The notes under the pieces are model-generated. The model had not been told where the DNA came from and ran no database searches. It saw nothing but the letters and a program-made list of their open reading frames with translations. A DNA stretch of 64,000 bases, taken from the NCBI GenBank assembly GCA_044508675.1, contig JBIQHF010000006.1:83444-147443 (forward strand), given 5' to 3'. A program made the position numbers and the translations under genes. The DNA comes from Raineyella sp044508675 (GTDB taxonomy: Bacteria > Actinomycetota > Actinomycetes > Propionibacteriales > Propionibacteriaceae). Shown here one piece after another: positions 16,556 to 25,315 of the stretch. How positions within the stretch are numbered: position 1 is the first letter of the stretch; each line of letters starts with the position of its first letter.

Positions 16556-17311
16556 TCAGCCGGCCGCCGACGTACGAGGTAGGCGTCGTCCGAGCCGGAT
16601 CAGCACCACCCCCACCGCCACGAACCAGGCCCACAGCAGGACCCCGTACACCCAGTAGAACTGCGGCACCGCATACCGCAGCAGTTCACCCAGCACACCG
16701 AACACCCCGGTGACCACCCCCAACCAACCGACCGCTCGCCACCCGGCGTTGCGGACCATCGCGATCGAGATGAGCAGGATGCCGAGGGTGGCCATCACGC
16801 CGGGGATGGTCGGGGTGTTGTTCTCGGCGATGATGGTCTCCGCGGCGATCGCGTATGCCGCGCGGTCGGCCGGGGCGGCGGCCCGGTACTGCTCGCTCAG
16901 GTAGACCAGGGCCAACGCGCCCCGGCTCGAGGTGGGGATCGCCAGCAGCAGGGCGTACGACACCCCGCCCACCAGCGCCCCGAGCAGCGCCAGGGTGCGG
17001 GCCGTCGGGGCCAGCGCGATGAACAGCGCCACGAAGACGATGACGGCCAGGACGCCGGGCGCGATCCACAACACCTGCTCGGCGACGTACACCGAGGTGT
17101 GGGCGGCGATGAACTCCAGCGTCTCGACCCCGCCGTTCACCGGTGGTGGGGCGGCGAAGTCCAGCGCGAGCGCGACCAGCAGGAGCGCGACGAACAGGAG
17201 CGAGCCGATGCCGGCGACAGTGAACAATCCGGCCCAGGGCCGCAGTGCCGTCCCGGCTGGGGCAGGCTCGGCCGGCGGAGCGGCGCTCGGTGGAACGAGG
17301 GACGGTGGCAT
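16556..17311 (-). CDS. DUF4386-like integral membrane protein
   Basis: A 251-aa protein with a short Pro/Ala-rich N-terminus, then about six hydrophobic segments, for example FTVAGIGSLLFVALLLVAL, VLAVIVFVALFIAL, and two near the C-terminus. The arrangement and the motif around ENNTPTIPGVMATLG resemble DUF4386. I chose ATG 17311 over ATG 17341 because GGAGG lies 9 nt before it. No enzymatic motif is visible, so the function is unknown. It is convergent with the MFS gene. Confidence 0.7.
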   Translation of the reverse strand: MPPSLVPPSAAPPAEPAPAGTALRPWAGLFTVAGIGSLLFVALLLVALALDFAAPPPVNGGVETLEFIAAHTSVYVAEQVLWIAPGVLAVIVFVALFIALAPTARTLALLGALVGGVSYALLLAIPTSSRGALALVYLSEQYRAAAPADRAAYAIAAETIIAENNTPTIPGVMATLGILLISIAMVRNAGWRAVGWLGVVTGVFGVLGELLRYAVPQFYWVYGVLLWAWFVAVGVVLIRLGRRLPRTSAAG

Positions 17312-17382
17312 GGCGGTCTCCCTCCGCTGGGTGGTCACCATGCTCGGCGCGGCGACGGCAGTCCGTCAACAGTGCTGCCGGT

Positions 17383-17411
17383 GATCCACGGCACTCGTCG
17401 ATCCACGGCAC
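17383..17411. repeat. Two direct copies of GATCCACGGCAC
   Basis: Identical 12-mers at 17383-17394 and 17400-17411 (17-bp period) lie in the 244-nt region between the divergent DUF4386-like and BI-1 genes. They could be regulator half-sites; nothing else in this gap is convincing apart from the promoter below. Confidence 0.4.
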
Positions 17412-17489
17412 GGTCCGCAGGACGTCACTGCGACGATCGACCACATCGGGGGTCCACCGGATTTGTCCCCGGTCCCGTACGGCACGAAC

Positions 17490-17517
17490 TTGGCCGTGGG
17501 CCGGTGGCCCGTACGAT
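17490..17517 (+). promoter_or_regulatory. Putative promoter of the BI-1 gene
   Basis: TTGGCC (17490-17495) and TACGAT (17512-17517) are separated by 16 nt and lie just upstream of the BI-1 family gene. Confidence 0.45.
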
Positions 17518-17555
17518 GGGCAATGCAACCCTTGAATCGTAAGGAATCCACGCGC

Positions 17556-18362
17556 ATGCGCTCCCACAATCCTGTGCTCAATCGCTCGGCCGCGTTCAGC
17601 CCGCAGGCCGCATACCAGACCAGCCAGGCCCCGTACTACCAGGGCCAGGGCTACGACCCGTACGCCGCCCCCCAGCCCACCGACCGGATGACGATGGATG
17701 ACGTCGTCACCAAGACCGCGCTGACCCTCGGCGTCGTCGTGCTCGCCGCGGCCGCCTCCTGGCTCCTCGTCCCGGCAGCGCTCACCGGCGTCGCCTGGAT
17801 CGGTGCCGCGATCGCCGCCCTGGTCGTCTCGTTCATGGTGGTCAGCCGTCGCACCCGGACCGCCCGCCCCGGCATGGTCATGCTCTACGCCGCGCTCGAG
17901 GGCGTCTTCATCGGCGTCCTCTCCCGCTTCCTGGAGCAGCTGTACCCCGGCATCGTGGTCCAGGCGATCGTCGCGACCTTCGTGGTCGCCGGCCTGGTCC
18001 TGGCCAGCTACAAGGTCTTCAACCTGAACCGCTACGCGAACAAGATCGCGCGCGGCGTGCTGATCGCGACCGTGGCCCTGGGCGTGGTCTACCTGGTCAA
18101 CTTCGTGCTGTCGCTGGCCGGTATCCGTACCGGCATCATCGGCTTCGGCCCGCAGGCCGGCCTGCTGGCCTTCGGGGTGACCGCGGTCGCCATCGTGCTG
18201 GCCACCCTCAACCTGCTGGTCGACTTCGCCCAGATCGAGGACGGTGTCCGCAACGGCGCCCCGGCCAACCAGTCCTGGGTGGCGGCCTTCGGCCTGACCG
18301 TCACGATGGTCTGGCTCTACACCGAGCTGCTGCGCCTGCTGTCGTACTTCCGACAGAACTGA
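17556..18362 (+). CDS. Bax inhibitor-1/YccA family membrane protein
   Basis: A 268-aa protein. After an approximately 40-residue Tyr/Gln/Pro-rich cytoplasmic N-terminus come seven hydrophobic segments, with the family features GMVMLYAALEGVFIG and the C-terminal LLVDFAQIEDGV with an acidic pair. Members are pH- or calcium-sensitive channels or FtsH-associated proteins; the function here is not established. AAGGA (17541-17545) precedes ATG 17556 by 10 nt; an in-frame ATG at 17523 is also possible. Twin hairpins follow the stop. Confidence 0.85.
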   Translation: MRSHNPVLNRSAAFSPQAAYQTSQAPYYQGQGYDPYAAPQPTDRMTMDDVVTKTALTLGVVVLAAAASWLLVPAALTGVAWIGAAIAALVVSFMVVSRRTRTARPGMVMLYAALEGVFIGVLSRFLEQLYPGIVVQAIVATFVVAGLVLASYKVFNLNRYANKIARGVLIATVALGVVYLVNFVLSLAGIRTGIIGFGPQAGLLAFGVTAVAIVLATLNLLVDFAQIEDGVRNGAPANQSWVAAFGLTVTMVWLYTELLRLLSYFRQN

Positions 18363-18366
18363 CCGA

Positions 18367-18430
18367 GGCCTGCCCGCAGGCAGGCCCGACGAACATCCGG
18401 CCCCGTCCCACCATCGCGTGGGGCGGGGCC
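18367..18430 (+). terminator. Tandem terminator hairpins
   Basis: GGCCTGCC-CGCA-GGCAGGCC (18367-18386) is a perfect 8-bp stem. About 12 nt later a 13-bp stem pairs 18399-18411 with 18418-18430 around a CATCGC loop with one T-G pair. The second is followed by GTATTCTGTC. They lie directly after the BI-1 gene. Confidence 0.75.
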
Positions 18431-18479
18431 GTATTCTGTCCTGCAACCGGGCGATTCGGGTGAGAGGTGGGAGGCGCTG

Positions 18480-19337
18480 ATGAAGTTCAACGAGGATGCC
18501 CGCCTCGACCCGTCCCGGTCGTCCTCCGGCGGGGGGTCCGGCGGCAGGATGGCAGTCGGCGGGGTCAGCGGTCTGGTCCTGATCCTGGTGGCGCTGTTCT
18601 TCGGTATCGATCCGGGGGGCCTGCTGGCGACCCAGCCGGCCGACACCGGTGCCGGCACCCAGGACACGCTGCAGGAGTGCACCACCGTCCGGGACATGGA
18701 GACCACACCCGAGTGCCGCTTCGTCGCCTACCAGAACTCGATCGACACCTACTGGGGTGCCGCGCTCCAGGGCTACCGCCCCGCGCAGTTCCGCCTGTTC
18801 ACCGGCCAGCAGCAGATCGGGACCGGCTGCGGGACCGCCTCCTCGGCGATCGGGCCGTTCTACTGCCCGGCGGACCAGACCGTGTACGTCGACGAGTCGT
18901 TCTTCACCACCTTGCAGCAGCAGTTCGGTGCCACACCGACCCTGGCGGTCGAGGCGTATGTGATGGGCCACGAGTACGGCCACCACGTCCAGAACCAGAT
19001 CGGTGTCCTGGGCCGGTCCCAGGGCGCCACCGGCCCGAGCTCCGACGCGGTCCGCTCGGAACTGCAGGCCGACTGCTTCGCCGGTGTCTGGTTCGCGAAC
19101 GCCTCCGACGACCCGAACGGGCCGATCGCCGAAATCAGCCAGCAGGACATCCTCGAGGCCCGGGCCGCGGCCCAGGCAATCGGGGACGACCACATCCAGC
19201 AGAACACCACCGGCCGGGTCGATCGCGAGTCGTGGACCCACGGCTCCTCCGAGCAGCGGGAGAAGTGGCTGCTGCAGGGCTACACCACCGGGGACCCGAA
19301 CACCTGCGACACCTGGTCTGCCCGGGATCTCGGCTGA
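18480..19337 (+). CDS. Neutral zinc metallopeptidase (YpfJ family)
   Basis: A 285-aa membrane-anchored protein: Arg/Gly/Ser-rich N-terminus, one membrane segment (GGVSGLVLILVALFFGI, about 26-42), then an extracytoplasmic zincin domain. The active-site motif HEYGHHVQ (HExxH) lies near residue 162, with the downstream ELQADCFAGVWF expected to supply the third zinc ligand. Four or more Cys (ECT, ECR, GCG, YCP) may form disulfides outside the cell. GGGAGG lies 6 nt before ATG 18480. The substrate is unknown. Confidence 0.9.
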   Translation: MKFNEDARLDPSRSSSGGGSGGRMAVGGVSGLVLILVALFFGIDPGGLLATQPADTGAGTQDTLQECTTVRDMETTPECRFVAYQNSIDTYWGAALQGYRPAQFRLFTGQQQIGTGCGTASSAIGPFYCPADQTVYVDESFFTTLQQQFGATPTLAVEAYVMGHEYGHHVQNQIGVLGRSQGATGPSSDAVRSELQADCFAGVWFANASDDPNGPIAEISQQDILEARAAAQAIGDDHIQQNTTGRVDRESWTHGSSEQREKWLLQGYTTGDPNTCDTWSARDLG

Positions 19338-19352
19338 ATCGAACCGATTGAC

Positions 19353-20432
19353 TTGATCAAGTACCTGGGGTCCAAGCGCACCCTCGTGCCCGTGCTCGGC
19401 CGCCTCGCCCGGGCGGCGCAGGCCACGACGGCGCTGGACCTGTTCACCGGCACCACGCGGGTGGCGCAGGAGTTCTGCCGGCAGGGGGCGTACGTCACCG
19501 CCGTCGACACCGCCGCGTACGCCGAGGTCTTCGCCCGTACGTACGTCGAATTGGACGCCGACACGGTGGACGTGTCCGCGGTGCAACAGGCGGTCGCCGA
19601 GCTCAACTCACTGCCCGGGACCGACGGTTACGTCACCGAGACGTTCTGTCACCGATCCCGGTACTTCCAGCCCCACAACGGCCGCCGGATCGACGCGATC
19701 CGCGACGCGATCGACAGGGACTGGGCCGGTACCTGGCTGTGGCCGGTGCTGATGACCAGCCTGCTCGAGGCCGCCGATGTGGTGGACTCCACCGTCGGGC
19801 TGCAGATGGCCTACCTGAAGAACTGGTCGCCGCGCTCCCACCGGGACCTGGAGCTGCGGGTGCCGGCGTTCGTCGCCGGCACCGGACGGGCGGTACGCGG
19901 CGATGCCCTGCAGGTGGTGGCGGACCTGCCGCCGGTCGACCTGGCCTATCTGGACCCGCCGTACAACCAGCACCGCTACTTCACGAACTACCACGTCTGG
20001 GAGACGCTGGTCCGCTGGGACGCCCCCGAGACGTACGGGGTGGCCTGCAAGCGGATCGACTGCCGGGATGACGACACCAAGAGCCCGTTCAACGGACGCC
20101 GGACCATGCCCGACGCGCTCGCCTCGGTGGTCGAGGGCGTCCGGGCCGACGTGGTCGCCGTGTCGATCAACGAGGAGTCCTTCATCAGCCGCCCGGAGGT
20201 GGAGGAGATGTGCCGGGCCCGCGGCGGCGCCGTCGAGGTGCTCGCCTTCGACGCGCGGCGGTACATCGGCTCGGTGATCGGCGTGTACAACGGCAAGGGC
20301 CGCAAGGTCGGCACACCGGGGGCGCGGTCGACGACCGAGTTCATCGTCCTGGCCGGGGACCCCGACCGGGTGGCGGCGATGGTGGCGGCGGCGAACGAGG
20401 CCGATCCGGCGCCGGTCGAATCGGTCCCCTGA
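19353..20432 (+). CDS. D12-class DNA adenine methyltransferase-like protein
   Basis: A 359-aa class I N6-adenine methyltransferase. The N-terminus IKYLGSKRTL and DLFTGTTRVAQEF form the AdoMet-binding part, and the catalytic DPPY is in LAYLDPPYNQHRYF near residue 195. The TTG start at 19353 is supported by the conserved MIKYLGSKR start of this family. No restriction gene is adjacent, so it is an orphan methylase in this window; its target is unknown. It begins 15 nt after the zinc peptidase gene. Confidence 0.85.
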   Translation: MIKYLGSKRTLVPVLGRLARAAQATTALDLFTGTTRVAQEFCRQGAYVTAVDTAAYAEVFARTYVELDADTVDVSAVQQAVAELNSLPGTDGYVTETFCHRSRYFQPHNGRRIDAIRDAIDRDWAGTWLWPVLMTSLLEAADVVDSTVGLQMAYLKNWSPRSHRDLELRVPAFVAGTGRAVRGDALQVVADLPPVDLAYLDPPYNQHRYFTNYHVWETLVRWDAPETYGVACKRIDCRDDDTKSPFNGRRTMPDALASVVEGVRADVVAVSINEESFISRPEVEEMCRARGGAVEVLAFDARRYIGSVIGVYNGKGRKVGTPGARSTTEFIVLAGDPDRVAAMVAAANEADPAPVESVP

Positions 20433-20471
20433 CCGGTCGGCGGACCCGCGGCACGCCTCGACGGCCGGCCA

Positions 20472-21863
20472 TCAGAGGGCCGCGATGATGTCCTGGACCC
20501 GTTCCTTCGCATCGCCGAAGAGCATTTCGGTGTTGTCGCGGAAGAACAGCGGGTTCTGCACGCCGGCATAGCCCGGGTTCATCGAGCGCTTGAACACCAC
20601 GACCCGGTCGGCGTTCCAGACCTGCAGCACCGGCATGCCCGCGATCGGGGAGTCCGGCTCCTCCAGGGCCGCCGGGTTGACGGTGTCGTTGGCGCCGATC
20701 ACCAGCACCACCGAGGTGTCGGCGAAGTCGTCGTTGATCTCGTCCATCTCCAGCACGATGTCGTACGGCACCTTGGCCTCGGCCAGGAGGACGTTCATGT
20801 GACCCGGCAGTCGGCCGGCGACGGGGTGGACACCGAAGCGTACGTCCACCCCGCGGTCCCGCAGCTTCTGGGTCAGGTCTGCCACCGCGTACTGGGCCTG
20901 CGCCACCGCCATGCCGTAGCCGGGGGTGATCACCACCGACGTCGCGGCGGCGAGCTGGCCGGCGACCTCGGCGGCGGTGGTCTCGTGGTAGTCGCCGTAC
21001 TCGTGGGCCACGGTGCTGCCGGTGCTGGTGCCCTCGCCGAAGCCACCCAGGATCACCGAGATGAACGAGCGGTTCATCGCCTTGCACATCAGGTAGGACA
21101 GGATCGCACCGGAGGACCCGACGAGCGCGCCGGTGACGATCAGCAGGTCGTTGCCGAGCATGAACCCGGCCGCGGCCGCCGCCCAGCCGGAGTACGAGTT
21201 CAGCATCGACACGACGACGGGCATGTCGCCACCGCCGATCGAGGAGACCATGTGCCACCCGAGCAGCAGCCCCAGACCGGTGATCACCAGCAGCGGCAGC
21301 AGGCCGGGCGCGACGACGAACCACACGGCCACCGCCACGGACAGCCCCAGCATCGTCAGGTTGATCCAGTTGCGCCCGGGGATCATCAATGGCTTGGACT
21401 TGACCCGTCCGCTCAGCTTGCCGTAGGCGATCAGCGATCCGGCGAGGGTGTAGGCGCCGATCAGGACTCCGACGGACACCTCGATCAGGTGGACGGCGCT
21501 CCGGTCGGTACCGACGTCGAGGAAGGAGCTGAACCCGACCAGCACCGCGGCCAGGCCGACGAACGAGTGCAGCAGGGCGATCAGCTGCGGCATGCCGGTC
21601 ATCTGGACCGTACGGGCCCGCCAGATGCCGATCATCGCACCGATCAGCATGGCCGAGCCGATCAACAGGAGGGTGGCCAGCGCCCCGCGCGGTGCGGTGA
21701 GCACCGCCTGGGCGATGACGCCGCCGAGGGCGATGAACATGCCGAGCATGCCGAAGTTGTTGCCCATCCGGGCGGTCTCGTGTCGGGAGAGCCCGGCCAG
21801 GGCGAGGATGAACAGCACGGCCGCGACGATGTACCCGGCCTGTACCAGGGAGTCGAGGGTCAT
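20472..21863 (-). CDS. pntB: NAD(P) transhydrogenase (Re/Si-specific), beta subunit
   Basis: Membrane-bound proton-translocating enzyme that reduces NADP+ with NADH at the expense of proton motive force. 463 aa: about eight membrane segments (domain II) followed by the NADP(H)-binding domain III, with PGYGMAVAQAQ, HPVAGRLPGHMNVLLAEA and GANDTVNPAA. It starts 4 nt after pntA ends, so the two are one operon, transcribed leftward. The products assemble as an (alpha beta)2 complex. Confidence 0.95.
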   Translation of the reverse strand: MTLDSLVQAGYIVAAVLFILALAGLSRHETARMGNNFGMLGMFIALGGVIAQAVLTAPRGALATLLLIGSAMLIGAMIGIWRARTVQMTGMPQLIALLHSFVGLAAVLVGFSSFLDVGTDRSAVHLIEVSVGVLIGAYTLAGSLIAYGKLSGRVKSKPLMIPGRNWINLTMLGLSVAVAVWFVVAPGLLPLLVITGLGLLLGWHMVSSIGGGDMPVVVSMLNSYSGWAAAAAGFMLGNDLLIVTGALVGSSGAILSYLMCKAMNRSFISVILGGFGEGTSTGSTVAHEYGDYHETTAAEVAGQLAAATSVVITPGYGMAVAQAQYAVADLTQKLRDRGVDVRFGVHPVAGRLPGHMNVLLAEAKVPYDIVLEMDEINDDFADTSVVLVIGANDTVNPAALEEPDSPIAGMPVLQVWNADRVVVFKRSMNPGYAGVQNPLFFRDNTEMLFGDAKERVQDIIAAL

Positions 21864-21867
21864 CGGC

Positions 21868-23421
21868 TCAGCCCTTCCGGAACATGGCGAGCATCCGGTT
21901 GGTCACCAGGAAGCCACCGAAGACGTTGATGGAGGCGACCAGGATGGCGACCCAGGAGATGATCGTGACCGCGAGGTTCGTGCTGCCCACCTGCAGCAGG
22001 GCGCCGGCCATGATGATGCCGGAGATGGCGTTCGTCTCGGACATCAGGGGGGTGTGCAGGGCGTGGGAGACGTTGTTGATCACGTAGAAGCCGACGAAGA
22101 TCGCCAGCATCAGCACCATCCAGTGCCCCAGCAGCGTCGGCGGCGAGAATCCGCCGATCAGCAGGAACAGCACCAGTCCCAGTCCGGCAAGGACGCGGGC
22201 GCGGCTGCGCCGACGCCGGGCGACGACCTCCGGTGGCTCGGCCGGTCCACTGGGCTCCAGCGCGGCGGTCCGCTCTGCCGGGGCGACCGGTGCGGCCGAT
22301 ACCTGGACCGGCGGGGGCGGCCAGGTGACGGTGCCCCGGCGGGTGACGGTCATCGAACGGATCACCTCGTCGTCGAAGTCGATGACGAATGCGCCGTCCT
22401 TGCCCGGGGTGGTGAGCTTGAGCAGGTTCACCAGGTTGGTGCCGAACAGCTGGGAGGCCTGCCGCGGCTGGCGACCGGTCAGGTCGGTGTAGCCGATGAT
22501 CGTGACGCCGTTGTCGCTGACGACCACCTCGTCGGGCCGGGTCAGCTCGGTGTTGCCGCCGGTGGACGCCGCCAGGTCCACGATCACGCTGCCGGGGCGC
22601 ATGTCGGCGATCATCTCGGCGGTCAACAGGATCGGTGCTGGCCGGCCGCGGACCTGGGCGGTGGTGATCACGATGTCGGCGCGGCGGGACTCCTCGGCGT
22701 ATATCCGTGCGGCGAGCTCGGCCTGGTCCGCGGTCATCTCCTTGGCGTAGCCGTCGGTCGAAGCCTCCTGGTCGGTCGCCCCGACCTCGACGAACTCCGC
22801 GCCCATCGACTCGATCTGCTCCCCGACCTCCGGGCGTACGTCGAACGCCCGCACCCGCGCTCCCATCGAGCCGGCCGCTCCGATCGCGGCCAGGCCGGCC
22901 ACGCCGGCGCCGGCGACGAACACGTTCGCGGGATCCACCTTGCCGGCCGCGGTGACCAGGCCGGCGAACTGCCCGCCGTACGCCCCGGCCGCCTCGATCA
23001 CCGCGCGGTAGCCCGCGATGTTGCCCATGGAGGACAGGACGTCCATCGACTGGGCCCGGGAGATCCGCGGGACCGCATCCAGGGACAGGGCGCTGATGCC
23101 GGCGGCGGCGTACGTCTCGGCCACCTCGGGGTGGACCGCGGGGGAGAGCATCGACACCAGGACCGCACCAGGGCGCATCAGGGCGAGCTGCTCGGCGCTG
23201 GGCGGGTTCACGCTCAGCACCACGTCGGCACTCCACACCTGCCGGGCGTCCCCGATCCTGACCCCGGCTGCCCGGTACGCCGCATCCGGGTAGTCCGCGA
23301 GGACTCCGGCGCCCTGCTCCACCACCACGTCGTAGCCGAGTGCGACCAGCTGGGGAACCGTGGTCGGTGTGGCCGCGACCCGGGTCTCGGGTGCGGACTC
23401 CTTCGGCACGCCTATCAGCAC
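21868..23421 (-). CDS. pntA: NAD(P) transhydrogenase (Re/Si-specific), alpha subunit
   Basis: A 517-aa subunit: the NAD(H)-binding domain I (about 1-375, with MLIGVPKESAPETRVAATP and the nucleotide-binding loop GAGVAGLAAIGAAGSMGA) followed by a Pro/Ala linker and about four membrane segments at 400-517. This is the full-length single alpha polypeptide, not the split PntAA/PntAB form known in some bacteria. No strong Shine-Dalgarno is seen at ATG 23421. An imperfect repeat ACTAC-N5-GTAGT (23458-23472) lies in its upstream region and could be an operator. Confidence 0.95.
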   Translation of the reverse strand: MLIGVPKESAPETRVAATPTTVPQLVALGYDVVVEQGAGVLADYPDAAYRAAGVRIGDARQVWSADVVLSVNPPSAEQLALMRPGAVLVSMLSPAVHPEVAETYAAAGISALSLDAVPRISRAQSMDVLSSMGNIAGYRAVIEAAGAYGGQFAGLVTAAGKVDPANVFVAGAGVAGLAAIGAAGSMGARVRAFDVRPEVGEQIESMGAEFVEVGATDQEASTDGYAKEMTADQAELAARIYAEESRRADIVITTAQVRGRPAPILLTAEMIADMRPGSVIVDLAASTGGNTELTRPDEVVVSDNGVTIIGYTDLTGRQPRQASQLFGTNLVNLLKLTTPGKDGAFVIDFDDEVIRSMTVTRRGTVTWPPPPVQVSAAPVAPAERTAALEPSGPAEPPEVVARRRRSRARVLAGLGLVLFLLIGGFSPPTLLGHWMVLMLAIFVGFYVINNVSHALHTPLMSETNAISGIIMAGALLQVGSTNLAVTIISWVAILVASINVFGGFLVTNRMLAMFRKG

Positions 23422-23567
23422 GATGCGCTCCCCTCGTTCGGCGACAACAACCTTTCGACTACACAGCGTAGTGGGTTGGGTGGTCGGAGAACCAGCGGGC
23501 TGGTCGCAGTCGGTGTCCCGGCGTCCACCTCGGGTGACGGGGGGCGGACCGCACCTATCGTGGGTCC

Positions 23568-23894
23568 ATGGGAAAGCTCGGAAACATTCGCCGTCCCGAG
23601 GACGTCAACTCTGCCCTCGTCGCGGCCAGTTCGATCCTCGCCGGCTACATCAGCGCTCGCGAGTCCGGTGTCCGTCCGGTCGGCACGCTGCCGCTGGTCG
23701 CCGGCGGCCTGTGGGCCGGCCGCACCTGGCTCGCCAAGGGCGGGCCGCTGACCGCCGCCGCACTGGGGGCCCTGTACGTGGGTGCCTTCGGCGCCTCCCA
23801 CCCGCTGGCGAAGAAGATCGGTGCCTGGCCCAGCGTTGCCGTGGCGACCGGCGCGGTCGCGCTGGCCTCCTGGCTGGCGGTTGATCGGCGCTAG
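23568..23894 (+). CDS. Small hypothetical membrane protein
   Basis: A 108-aa protein with about three hydrophobic segments rich in Gly and Ala (ALVAASSILAGYIS, ALGALYVGAFGASH and ATGAVALASWLAV) separated by short basic loops. It is unrecognised. ATG 23568 has TATCGT ending 6 nt upstream (leaderless pattern), supporting a real gene. It ends overlapping the convergent msrA by 4 nt. Confidence 0.7.
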   Translation: MGKLGNIRRPEDVNSALVAASSILAGYISARESGVRPVGTLPLVAGGLWAGRTWLAKGGPLTAAALGALYVGAFGASHPLAKKIGAWPSVAVATGAVALASWLAVDRR

Positions 23895-24550
23895 GCCTCG
23901 CAGCGCACTCCGGTGGAGTGGATCGGGCAGTAGCCGCCCGGGTTCCTGATCAAGTACTGCTGGTGGTACTCCTCGGCGTACCAGAAGACCGGCTCGCCGG
24001 TCGCCTCGTCGATTCGGCTGATCTCGGTGGTCATCGCCCCGTAGCCCGCTTTGGCGTACGCGTCGGCGTACGTGGCCAGAAGTCGGCGGGCCACATCTTC
24101 CTGCCCCGGCGTGGTGGGGAACAGCGCCGAGCGGTACTGGGTGCCCACGTCGTTGCCCTGCCGGTACCCCTGGGTCGGGTCGTGGGCCTCGAAGAACTGC
24201 CGGACCAGTGACTCGTACGTCACCTGCTGGGGGTCGTAGCAGACCCGTACGGTCTCGGCATGACCGGTGCGGCCCGTGCACACCTCGTCGTACGTCGGGT
24301 TGGGCGTGTAGCCGCCCTGGTAGCCGACGGCCGTGTTGGTGACACCCGCGGTGTTCCAGAACATCTTCTCCTCGCCCCAGAAGCAGCCCAGGGCGAAGTA
24401 GGCGACGTCCGAGCCGACCGGGGTCGCATCAGAGCGGATGCCGAAGACCAGGTGCAGGGGTGCTGGGGTGGGCAGGACCCGCTGCGACCGCCCGGGGAGG
24501 GCCCGGTCGGGGGTCACCATCGTGGGCGTGAGGCGCTGGAAGAACGACAT
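23891..24550 (-). CDS. msrA: Peptide-methionine (S)-S-oxide reductase
   Basis: Repairs methionine S-sulfoxide in oxidised proteins. The catalytic motif GCFWGEEKMFW with its Cys is near residue 52. Also visible are GYTPNPTYDEVCTG, HAETVRVCYDP and the C-terminal AEEYHQQYLIRNPGGYCP, containing the likely recycling Cys residues. At 219 aa it matches the MsrA family. TACGCT ends 6 nt before the ATG (leaderless pattern). No msrB is adjacent. Confidence 0.95.
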   Translation of the reverse strand: MSFFQRLTPTMVTPDRALPGRSQRVLPTPAPLHLVFGIRSDATPVGSDVAYFALGCFWGEEKMFWNTAGVTNTAVGYQGGYTPNPTYDEVCTGRTGHAETVRVCYDPQQVTYESLVRQFFEAHDPTQGYRQGNDVGTQYRSALFPTTPGQEDVARRLLATYADAYAKAGYGAMTTEISRIDEATGEPVFWYAEEYHQQYLIRNPGGYCPIHSTGVRCEA

Positions 24551-24628
24551 GCACCGAGCGTACGTCCGGGCCCGGTCCCGGACCAGAGCGGGCAGACCCC
24601 GTGACCGACCCGCGGTCGAGGTGGCGCT

Positions 24629-25315
24629 TCACCGGGCGTGGGTCAGGTCCCAGTCGATCGGTTCGGCACCCTGGGCCACCAGGGCCGCATTGGCACGGCT
24701 GAACGGGTGCGACCCGAAGAAGCCGCTGCGGGCACTGAGGGGCGAGGGGTGCGCGCTCTCGATCACCGGGACCGGGGCGAGCATCGGGGCGAGGTTGCGG
24801 GCGTCGCGGCCCCACAGCAGCGCCACCAAGGGACCGCCGCGCTGGGCGAGGGCGCGGATCGCCACCTCGGTGACCTCCTCCCAGCCCTTCCCGCGGTGCG
24901 AGCCCGGTTTGCCGGGCTGGACGGTCAGGCAGCGGTTCAGCAGCAGCACGCCCTGCTCGAACCAGCCGGTCAGGTCACCGTTGGGTGCCGGGGGGATGCC
25001 GAGGTCGGACTGCAGCTCGGCGTAGATGTTGCGCAGGCTGGCCGGCAGCGGGGTCACCTCGGGGGCCACGGAGAAGCTCAGCCCGACCGGGTGGCCCGGC
25101 GTCGGGTACGGATCCTGGCCCACCACCAGCACCCGGACGTCCGCCATCGGCCGGGTGAAGGCCCGCAGCACCTTGTCTCCGGCCGGGAGGTAATCGCGGC
25201 CGGCGGCGATCTCGGCCCGCAGGAAGTCGCCCATCCGGGCCACCACGGGGGCGACCGGCTCGAGCGCCTCGGCCCAGTCCGGGGCGATCAGTTCTTGCAG
25301 GGGGTAGCGGGTCAT
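24629..25315 (-). CDS. ung: Uracil-DNA glycosylase
   Basis: Removes uracil from DNA, first step of base excision repair. 228 aa; family 1 motifs VVGQDPYPTPGH (water-activating Asp) and HPSPLSARSGFFG (His) are intact. ATG 25315 overlaps the stop of the upstream MFS gene by 4 nt (ATGA), so it is probably translationally coupled to it. Confidence 0.95.
   Translation of the reverse strand: MTRYPLQELIAPDWAEALEPVAPVVARMGDFLRAEIAAGRDYLPAGDKVLRAFTRPMADVRVLVVGQDPYPTPGHPVGLSFSVAPEVTPLPASLRNIYAELQSDLGIPPAPNGDLTGWFEQGVLLLNRCLTVQPGKPGSHRGKGWEEVTEVAIRALAQRGGPLVALLWGRDARNLAPMLAPVPVIESAHPSPLSARSGFFGSHPFSRANAALVAQGAEPIDWDLTHAR

Noticed and set aside
16686..19586. 966-codon minus-strand open frame across BI-1 and zinc peptidase genes
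   Set aside because: Codon-complement shadow; the plus-strand proteins are clear families with ribosome-binding sites and terminators.
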